Assembly: GCF_007994225.1 (NCBI RefSeq)
Contig: NZ_VLLL01000005.1
Coordinates: 1,225,142 to 1,289,141, forward strand
DNA: 64,000 bases
Reading direction: 5' to 3'
From: Stackebrandtia albiflava
GTDB taxonomy: Bacteria; Actinomycetota; Actinomycetes; Mycobacteriales; Micromonosporaceae
In this document: piece after piece, positions 16,631-23,447 of the stretch
How the letters are laid out: each line of letters opens with the position of its first letter
Numbering within the stretch: the stretch's first letter is position 1
The notes under the pieces: model-generated
Databases searched by the model: none
Told to the model about the DNA's origin: nothing
What the model saw: only the letters and a program-made list of their open reading frames with translations
Position numbers and translations under genes: made by a program

Positions 16631-17086
16631 TCAGGCGTCGCGGATGAGGCAGGTGATCCGGCCGGTGCAGATCCGCCGGTCCCCGTCGTCGGTGACGGCG
16701 ATCTCGTAACTGGCGGTGCTGCGTCCCAGGTGCAGCGGCGTGGCGACCCCCGTGATCAGGCCGGATCGGGCGCCGCGGTGGTGAGTGACGTTGAGGTCCA
16801 CGCCCACGGCGATGCGGCGGGGGCCGCCGTGCAGCATCGCCCCGATGGAGCCCAGCGTCTCGGCCAGCACCGCGGAGGCGCCGCCGTGCAACAGACCGTA
16901 CGGCTGGGTGTTGCCCTCCACCGGCATGGTCCCCACCACGCGTTCTGGTTCGGCGCGCAGGATCTCGATCCCCATCCTGGTGCCGAGCCGTCCGGCGGAG
17001 AACAGCGCGACCAGGTCGATCCCGACGCCGGCGAACTCCTCGACGATGCGGGCGGGGAAGACCTCGTGGGCCGACTTCTCGGTCAT
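16631..17086 (-). CDS. PaaI-type hotdog-fold thioesterase
   Basis: 151 residues. GNTQPYGLLHGGASAVLAETLGS is the signature of the PaaI/YbgC-like acyl-CoA thioesterases: the HGG loop with catalytic acidic residue in AET. VGVDLNVTHHRGARSG continues the hotdog fold. Likely hydrolyses an aromatic or short acyl-CoA; no pathway genes nearby indicate which. Divergent from the PadR regulator. Confidence 0.88.
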   Translation of the reverse strand: MTEKSAHEVFPARIVEEFAGVGIDLVALFSAGRLGTRMGIEILRAEPERVVGTMPVEGNTQPYGLLHGGASAVLAETLGSIGAMLHGGPRRIAVGVDLNVTHHRGARSGLITGVATPLHLGRSTASYEIAVTDDGDRRICTGRITCLIRDA

Positions 17087-17212
17087 GACACTCCTGCATG
17101 TCGCGGTGGCGGTGGGCAGTCATTCCTACCAGCCGCCGGCAGTGGCGAGCAAGCCAACCGGCCGGTAACCGGACTGACCTGGTACTTTGGCTTCTGGGCA
17201 TGCTACTCGCGA

Positions 17213-17233
17213 GGTGTATACACCGCGTGTATA
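17213..17233. promoter_or_regulatory. PadR operator
   Basis: A perfect 12-bp palindrome GGTGTATACACC (17213-17224) overlaps a perfect inverted repeat TATACAC-CGC-GTGTATA (17217-17233). GTGTAT half-sites of this kind fit PadR-type operators. It ends 8 bp before the PadR start codon, and TATAGT at 17230-17235 could be a -10 giving a leaderless PadR transcript. Autorepression of the PadR-ABC operon is inferred. Confidence 0.75.
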
Positions 17234-17241
17234 GTCGTCGC

Positions 17242-17766
17242 ATGGCTATCGGACAGACATTCCTGGGACTGCTGGAGGCGAAACCCCGCCACGGCTACGA
17301 CCTCAAACGCGCCTACGACGAACGCTTCGGCGCCGACCGGCCGCTGCACTACGGGCAGGTGTACGCCACGTTGTCGCGGCTGCTGAAGAACGGCCTCGTG
17401 GAGGTCGACGGAGTCGAACCCGGCGAAGGCCCCGAACGGAAGCGGTACGCCATCACCGAGGCGGGCATCACCGACGTCGCCGGCTGGCTCGCCACGCCGG
17501 AGAAACCCGAGCCCTACCTCCAGAACACCCTCTACGCCAAGGTCGTGCTGGCGCTGCTGACCGGCCGGTCGGCCGCCGAGGTCCTCGACACCCAGCGCGC
17601 CGAGCACCTGCGGTTCATGCGCGACCTCACCCACCGCAAGACCCACGGCGACCTCGCCGACCAACTCATCTGCGACTTCGCACTGTTCCACCTGGAGGCG
17701 GACCTGCGATGGCTGGAACTGACCGCCGCACGTCTCGACCAGCTCCGCGCGGAGGTGACCCCGTGA
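17242..17766 (+). CDS. PadR family transcriptional regulator
   Basis: 174 residues from ATG 17242. N-terminal PadR winged helix: GLLEAKPRHGYDLKRAYDERFGADRPLHYGQVYATLSRLLKNGLVEVDGVEPGEGPERKRYAITEAG contains the HGY and YPxL-like motifs. The C-terminal helical dimerisation domain follows. It overlaps the ABC ATPase start by GTGA. PadR genes next to ABC exporters usually repress them until an antibiotic or other ligand binds. Confidence 0.93.
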   Translation: MAIGQTFLGLLEAKPRHGYDLKRAYDERFGADRPLHYGQVYATLSRLLKNGLVEVDGVEPGEGPERKRYAITEAGITDVAGWLATPEKPEPYLQNTLYAKVVLALLTGRSAAEVLDTQRAEHLRFMRDLTHRKTHGDLADQLICDFALFHLEADLRWLELTAARLDQLRAEVTP

Positions 17767-18446
17767 CCACCCCGCTGCTGACCGCGACCGCGCTGCACAA
17801 GCGCTACGGCGAGACCGACGCACTCGCCGGCGCCGACCTGACCGTGACCGCCGGGGAGGTCCTGGCCATCATGGGACCGTCCGGTTCGGGCAAGTCGACA
17901 CTGCTCCACTGCATCGCCGGAATCGTCACACCCGACTCCGGCAGGATCGAATACGACGGGGTGGACATGACCGCCATGTCGGACTCCCGGCGCAGCGCCC
18001 TGCGCCGTACCGAGTTCGGCTTCGTCTTCCAGTTCGGCCAACTGGTTCCCGAACTGACCTGCCTGGAGAACGTGGCGTTGCCGCTGCGGATGAATGGCGT
18101 CGCCCGCAAGGCCGCCGAACAGCGGGCCGCCGACTGGCTCGCGAAACTGGAGGTCTCCGACGTCGCCCGCAAGCGCCCCGGACAGGTGTCCGGCGGCCAG
18201 GGACAACGGGTCGCCGTGGCCAGGGCACTGGTGGCCGAACCACGGCTGCTGTTCGCCGACGAACCCACCGGCGCACTCGACTCCCTCAACGGCGAGGCGG
18301 TGATGCGTCACCTCACCAGCGCCGCCGCCGAACTGGGCACCGCCGTCGTCCTGGTCACCCACGAGGCGAGGGTCGCGGCGTACTCGCATCGCGAGATCGT
18401 GGTGCGGGACGGCCGCACCCGCACGGTCGTGGCGGCCGCGTCGTGA
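17763..18446 (+). CDS. ABC transporter ATP-binding protein (MacB/LolD type)
   Basis: 227 residues from GTG 17763. Walker A GPSGSGKST, Q-loop FVFQFGQLVPELT, signature VSGGQGQRVAVARAL, Walker B LLFADEPTGALDS and H-loop VTHE are all intact, so it should be an active ATPase. The family pairs with FtsX-type permeases. Overlaps PadR upstream and the permease downstream by 4 bp each. Confidence 0.95.
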   Translation: MTTPLLTATALHKRYGETDALAGADLTVTAGEVLAIMGPSGSGKSTLLHCIAGIVTPDSGRIEYDGVDMTAMSDSRRSALRRTEFGFVFQFGQLVPELTCLENVALPLRMNGVARKAAEQRAADWLAKLEVSDVARKRPGQVSGGQGQRVAVARALVAEPRLLFADEPTGALDSLNGEAVMRHLTSAAAELGTAVVLVTHEARVAAYSHREIVVRDGRTRTVVAAAS

Positions 18447-20761
18447 CCCGCGGGAACCCCACCGGGATGCGCAGGTGGGCCATCGACTTCGCGACCGGGC
18501 TGCGGCTGGCGTCGGCCGGTGGCGCCGGCGGCCTCGTCCGGACCACCCTGACCGCCGTCGCCGTGGGCCTCGCGGTCGGCCTGCTGCTGGTCGCGGCGTC
18601 ACTGCCGCACATCTTCGTGGAACGCGAGGCGCGCGCGCAGGCCGTGGACGTCCCGTTCCCCACCGAGGGGCTGGAGGCGGGGCCGCACACGGTCCTGGTC
18701 CAGCAACGTGACACCCGGTTCGGTGAGATCACCATCATCGGGCACCTGGTGAAGGCCGAGGGCGACACGCCCGCCGTGCCCGCCGGGCTGGAGAGGTTGC
18801 CCGGCCCCGGCGAACTCATGGTGTCCCCGGCCCTGGCGGAACTGCTGGAGACGTCGGAGGGCTCACTGCTGGCGCCACGCCTCGACGGCGAACCGGACGG
18901 GCTCATATCCCAGGACGGCCTGGTCGGACCGGGAGACTACCGCTACTACCTCGGCTCGGACGCACTCGACCTCGAGAACTCCCACCGGGTCGCGCAGTTC
19001 GGGGTCGAAGAACCCGGCGAGCCGTTCCCCATGATGCTCGTCCTGTTGGCGCTCATCTCGTTCACCGTCCTACTGCTGCCGGTGGCGATGTTCATGGGTG
19101 TCGCGGCACGGTTCGGAGGCGACAGCCGTGACCGGCGGCTGGCAGCCCTGCGACTGCTCGGGACCGACAGGGCCATGACCCGGCGCGTCGCGGCGGGGGA
19201 GGCGCTGCTGGGCGCGTTCGCCGGCCTCGTCGCCGGGACGGTGTTCTTCCTCATCGGACGCCGGTTCGTCGAGGGGATCGTCCTCTGGGACGTCAGTGTC
19301 TTCGTGTCCGACGTGGTCCCCGATCCGGTGCTCACCCTGCTGATCGTCGTCGCCGTGCCCGTCATCACCGTCGGTGTGAGTTGGCTGGCCATGCGCCGCC
19401 TGATCATCGAACCACTCGGTGTGTTCCGGCAGGCCGCCGTCGGCCGACGCCGACTGTGGTGGCGGTTGCTGCTGCCGGTGGCGGGACTCGCCTCCCTGGT
19501 CCTGTTCGCCCGCGACGGCGCCTTCACCGGGGGAAACCTCGAACAGGTCGGGGTGGCGGCCGGAGTGATGCTGGTCCTGATCGGTGCCGCCACGCTGCTG
19601 CCCTGGGTACTGGACGCGGTCGTACACCGGATCGAGGGCGGACCGGTGCCGTGGCAGTTGGCGATCCGGCGGCTCCAACTGGGGGGTGACGCCGCCGCGC
19701 GAGCGGTCAGCGGCATCGCGGTGGCCGCCGCGGGCGCGGTGGCGCTCCAGATGCTCTTCTTCGGGGTGCAGGGCCAGTACGTCACCGACACCGGCGTCAC
19801 CGACGGCCACTCGGAGGCGGTGCTGCAGTCATACACCGCGGACGTCGACCCGGACGCGGTCGTGCGCGCCGTCGACGAGATCGACGGGGCCGAGACCTCC
19901 CACCGGTTCTGGAGCCTGGTGGCGTACTGGGATATCGAGGGTGAGGAGTGGCCGACCGCCTTCCCCGCCATGGTGGGGGAGTGCGCGGACCTGGCGGCCC
20001 TCGCGGACGTCACCGGCTGCGCCGACGGCGACGCCTTCTTCACCGATCCCGGCGGATACCCGGCCCCACCGGAGTCGACGACCCTCACCTGGGGCGATCC
20101 CGCCCTGTCCGAAGGCCTGGAGTGGACGGTGCCCGCAGATCTGCGACAGGTCGAGGCGCGGTACGACCCGATCAACGGGCAGTTCGGTGGGCTGCTGCTC
20201 ACACCCGGCGCCGTGGAGCCGGAGGCACTGGCCACGGGCTACGCGCAGCTGCAGGTCCTGGTGTCCGACGATCGGCCCCTGGCGATCGAACACATCCGCA
20301 ACCTCGTGGAGCCGACCGGGTCCTGGCAACCGGTCACGGTCATCGGCAACGAGGTCAGCGAGCCGAAGTTCGACGGGATCCGGCGGGGCCTGCTCATCGG
20401 CGTCACCGGTGTGATGACGCTCGTCGGCTTCAGCCTGCTCATCGGGATGCTGGAGCAGCTGCAGGAACGGCGCAGGCTGTTGTCGGTGCTGTCGGCGTTC
20501 GGCACCCGTCGGCGGGTACTGGGCTGGTCGGTGCTGTGGCAGGTGGCGTTGCCGGTGGCGTTCGGACTGGTGCTGTCGTTGGCGACGGGCACTGTCGTCG
20601 GCGGTGCGCTGTTGACCATGGTGGACCTCCCGTTCGCGGTCGACTGGTGGAACCTGGCCATGGTGGCCGGCATCGGGGCCGGGGTGGTCCTGCTGGTGAC
20701 CGTGATCAGCCTCCCGGTGCTGTGGCGGCTGATGCGCGCAGACGGAATCCGCACCGAGTGA
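18443..20761 (+). CDS. FtsX-type ABC transporter permease
   Basis: 772 residues from GTG 18443. One N-terminal TM segment, a large extracytoplasmic domain, then groups of TM helices (~residues 195-320 and 340-370) with an FtsX-like LAALRLLGTDRAMTRRVAAGEALLGAFAG cytoplasmic loop. A second extracytoplasmic region and three C-terminal TM segments follow (QERRRLLSVLSAFGTRRRVLGWSVLWQ). It forms a MacB-like exporter with the preceding ATPase; substrate unknown, drug or envelope stress efflux plausible given the PadR control. Confidence 0.88.
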   Translation: MTRGNPTGMRRWAIDFATGLRLASAGGAGGLVRTTLTAVAVGLAVGLLLVAASLPHIFVEREARAQAVDVPFPTEGLEAGPHTVLVQQRDTRFGEITIIGHLVKAEGDTPAVPAGLERLPGPGELMVSPALAELLETSEGSLLAPRLDGEPDGLISQDGLVGPGDYRYYLGSDALDLENSHRVAQFGVEEPGEPFPMMLVLLALISFTVLLLPVAMFMGVAARFGGDSRDRRLAALRLLGTDRAMTRRVAAGEALLGAFAGLVAGTVFFLIGRRFVEGIVLWDVSVFVSDVVPDPVLTLLIVVAVPVITVGVSWLAMRRLIIEPLGVFRQAAVGRRRLWWRLLLPVAGLASLVLFARDGAFTGGNLEQVGVAAGVMLVLIGAATLLPWVLDAVVHRIEGGPVPWQLAIRRLQLGGDAAARAVSGIAVAAAGAVALQMLFFGVQGQYVTDTGVTDGHSEAVLQSYTADVDPDAVVRAVDEIDGAETSHRFWSLVAYWDIEGEEWPTAFPAMVGECADLAALADVTGCADGDAFFTDPGGYPAPPESTTLTWGDPALSEGLEWTVPADLRQVEARYDPINGQFGGLLLTPGAVEPEALATGYAQLQVLVSDDRPLAIEHIRNLVEPTGSWQPVTVIGNEVSEPKFDGIRRGLLIGVTGVMTLVGFSLLIGMLEQLQERRRLLSVLSAFGTRRRVLGWSVLWQVALPVAFGLVLSLATGTVVGGALLTMVDLPFAVDWWNLAMVAGIGAGVVLLVTVISLPVLWRLMRADGIRTE

Positions 20762-20766
20762 GACGG

Positions 20767-20803
20767 GCCGCCGGGCGTGACCTCTCCGGTCGCGCCCGGC
20801 GGC
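20767..20803. terminator. Terminator between convergent genes
   Basis: 16-nt arms (20767-20782 and 20788-20803) pair with a single G-U wobble around a TCTCC loop. It is 6 nt after the permease stop and 30 nt from the convergent CapA-like stop. Confidence 0.7.
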
Positions 20804-20832
20804 GCGTCCGGGGCGGCGTCGGCGGCCTCGGA

Positions 20833-21924
20833 TCAGTCCGATGTGGGGGACTCGGTCAGCCCGGCGCAGTCACGCAGCCGGGCGATCTCACCGGAGATCC
20901 GTTCCGCCTGCGCGCCGACTGCGGGGATCGGCTGGCCGGTGGTGCGGTCGATGTGCGCCGGTACAACCTCCGCGCCCACCAGTCGGCCGTCCTCGAGCGT
21001 CAGGGACGCCACCCCGGTGTCGTTCGAGTCGGCGTCGTTCCACCACCAGAGAAAGTTACCGAGACCGTATGCCACGTAGGTGTTCCCGAGGTAACCGTCG
21101 CCCTGCAGGCGGTGGGCGTGGGTGCCGATGATCGCGTCGGCGCCGGCGTCGGCCAGGCGGTGTGCCCAGTCCCGCTGCTCGGCGTTCGGACAGGACTCGC
21201 CCTCGGTGCCCCAGTGGGGCAGCACGACCACGACGTCGGCGGCCTCGCCGGCGGCCCGCACCGCCGCCGTCACCAGATCGCCGTGCGCCACGTGCGCCAC
21301 TCCGGAGCGGTCCGGTGTGGCCATCCAGGTGTCCCACAGCTCCCACACCTGCGAGAACGCCAGGTAGGCCACCCGCGTCCCGTCGAGCGTGACGAAGTGC
21401 GCCGACAGCGCGGCGGTCCGGTCCGGCCCGGCGCCCACGACCGGTATCCCGGCGGACGCCGCCGCCTCCAGGGTGTCCGCGAGTCCGGTGCGACCGTAGT
21501 CGAGGGCGTGGTTGTTGCCGAGACTCACCAGGTCGATGCCGGCGGCGCGGATCGCCTGGAACGCCGCCGGAGGCGCCCGGAACAGCCACTCCTTGGGCTC
21601 GGCCGTGCCACGTTCGGTCACCGGCGTCTCCAGGTTCACCACCGCGTGGTCGGCGGCGGTGAACAGCTCCGCCACCGGTCCGAACGCGGTGTCCGGCTCG
21701 GCGAGCAGGTCCAGGGTGCGTTCGGCGAAGTGGACGTCGCCGGCCACGGCGAGCGTGGCGATCCCGTCCGGTGCGGGCTGCTCGGGAGCGGTCTCCGTCT
21801 GGGAGGGGGCGTCGGCCGGGGCGTCATCGGAGGGGCCCGCCGGATCACCGCCACACCCGGCGAGCAGTGTGAGAATGACCCCCACGACGGCGAACCGTGA
21901 CCTCGATGACATGGCGATTCCCAT
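20833..21924 (-). CDS. CapA/PgsA family metallophosphatase-like lipoprotein
   Basis: 363 residues from ATG 21924; ATG 21912 (MSSRSR) is equally plausible and gives a better lipoprotein signal, with lipobox LLAGC and Cys at residue 20. The mature part has the CapA motifs: AVAGDVHFAER, VVNLETPVT, SLGNNHALDYG, and GTHAHRLQG. CapA-type proteins are calcineurin-fold enzymes linked to poly-gamma-glutamate or envelope polymers. Membrane-anchored, extracytoplasmic. No capBC genes nearby. Confidence 0.88.
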   Translation of the reverse strand: MGIAMSSRSRFAVVGVILTLLAGCGGDPAGPSDDAPADAPSQTETAPEQPAPDGIATLAVAGDVHFAERTLDLLAEPDTAFGPVAELFTAADHAVVNLETPVTERGTAEPKEWLFRAPPAAFQAIRAAGIDLVSLGNNHALDYGRTGLADTLEAAASAGIPVVGAGPDRTAALSAHFVTLDGTRVAYLAFSQVWELWDTWMATPDRSGVAHVAHGDLVTAAVRAAGEAADVVVVLPHWGTEGESCPNAEQRDWAHRLADAGADAIIGTHAHRLQGDGYLGNTYVAYGLGNFLWWWNDADSNDTGVASLTLEDGRLVGAEVVPAHIDRTTGQPIPAVGAQAERISGEIARLRDCAGLTESPTSD

Positions 21925-22138
21925 ACTGTGTCCGACGGCGCCGTGCGGTGTCTGAGACGATACGCCGCCCCCGGTGCCGGTGGGGCCGGTGAGGCACGGC
22001 GACACGTGCCCCGCGACCGGTTCCGGTGATCTTCTACGGTTTGTGGCGGTTGACACCATGGACAGGCATTGTGGGAACCGGTCGGGATACGCGACAGTAA
22101 CCTAGGAAACTTGACTCGAAAGCGACGAGGAGGTCGCA

Positions 22139-23275
22139 ATGACCACTTTGGTGGATGTGCCCCGTGGACTTGCCGGGGTTGTGGTCACCGATACCGAGAT
22201 CGGTGACGTCCGCGGTGATGAGGGCTTCTACCACTACCGCCAGTATTCGGCGGTGGAGTTGGCCGAGAAGTGCGGCTTCGAAGACGTCTGGCACCTGATG
22301 TTCCACGGCACGCTGCCCACGCCCGCCGAACGTGACGCGTTCGTCGCCCGAGTGCGCCCCCTGCGCCATCTGAGCCCGCAGTTGTCGGCGTTGTTGCCGT
22401 CGTTGGCGGGCGCGAAGCCGCTGGACGGCCTGCGGACCGCGTTGTCCTTCGCGGCGGCGGATCGCGGCATGCGGCCCCTGCTCGACACCGACGAGGCCGA
22501 GCGTGCGGACGACGTGCTGTTCGCGTGCGCGATCGTGCCGACCATCCTGACCGCGCTGTACCGGTTGCGTTCGGGGCAGGAGCCGGTGGCCCCGCGAGAC
22601 GACCTGGGTTACGCGGCGAACTACCTGTACATGCTGACCGGTGCGGAGCCGACGCCCCGGCACGCCGCGGCGATCGAGAAGTACCTGATCTCGACGGTCG
22701 ACCACGGTTTCAACAACTCGACCTTCACCGCGCGCGTCATCGCCTCCACCGGCGCCGACGTCGGCGCGTGCCTGGTCGGCGCGATCGGTTCCCTGTCGGG
22801 CCCGTTGCACGGCGGCGCCCCGAGCCGGGCGTTGGCGGCCCTGGAGGAGATCGGCACGCCCGACAAGATCGACTCCTGGGTGCGTGGGCGCGTCGAGGGC
22901 GGTGAGCGGATCATGGGATTCGGCCACGCGGTCTACCGCACCGACGACCCGCGCTCGCTCATGCTGCGCGACGTCGCGACCGAGCTGGGCGGTGACCTCG
23001 TCGATTTCGCCAAGCAGGTGGAGCGCAAGGTCGTGGACATCCTGGCCGAGTTGAAGCCGGGCCGCAAGTTGTACACCAACGTGGAGTTCTACGCCGGTGT
23101 CGTGATGGAGCAGTGCGGCGTGCCGCGCGACATGTTCACCCCGACCTTTGCGGCCAGCCGCATGGTCGGATGGAGCGCCAACGTGCTGGAGCAGGCCCGC
23201 GACTCCAAGATCATCCGCCCGCGTGCCCGCTACACCGGCCCGGAGGCGCCGCAGCCCGTCGTCCTCCCCGAGTGA
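22139..23275 (+). CDS. Citrate synthase (short actinobacterial type)
   Basis: 378 residues; condenses acetyl-CoA (or propionyl-CoA) with oxaloacetate. Conserved His motifs DHGFNNSTFTAR (~189) and GFGHAVYR (~263) are present. The third catalytic position, usually Asp in N-V-D-F-Y, is Glu here (NVEFYAG, ~316), which as I recall is shared by related actinomycete citrate synthases. ATG 22139 is preceded by GAGGAGGTC. Methylcitrate synthase activity cannot be excluded. Monocistronic, followed by a terminator. Confidence 0.9.
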   Translation: MTTLVDVPRGLAGVVVTDTEIGDVRGDEGFYHYRQYSAVELAEKCGFEDVWHLMFHGTLPTPAERDAFVARVRPLRHLSPQLSALLPSLAGAKPLDGLRTALSFAAADRGMRPLLDTDEAERADDVLFACAIVPTILTALYRLRSGQEPVAPRDDLGYAANYLYMLTGAEPTPRHAAAIEKYLISTVDHGFNNSTFTARVIASTGADVGACLVGAIGSLSGPLHGGAPSRALAALEEIGTPDKIDSWVRGRVEGGERIMGFGHAVYRTDDPRSLMLRDVATELGGDLVDFAKQVERKVVDILAELKPGRKLYTNVEFYAGVVMEQCGVPRDMFTPTFAASRMVGWSANVLEQARDSKIIRPRARYTGPEAPQPVVLPE

Positions 23276-23281
23276 CACCGT

Positions 23282-23304
23282 GGGGGCGGCGCCCGGCCGC
23301 CCCC
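23282..23304 (+). terminator. Terminator after citrate synthase
   Basis: GGGGGCGG (23282-23289) and CCGCCCCC (23297-23304) form an 8-bp perfect stem with a 7-nt loop, 6 nt after the stop codon. Confidence 0.65.
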
Positions 23305-23447
23305 GTCCGCTTCCCGCCCACCCCTTCTGCCGCATCGGGTGGCGCGCCGACGTGCCTCGAACACGCTCTTCCGTCCGTTTTCCGCCGGACCTCCCACCAC
23401 CCAAGGCGGGTTGTCGGTGGCGGCTGAACGGGGGTTAGGGTCGGCCT

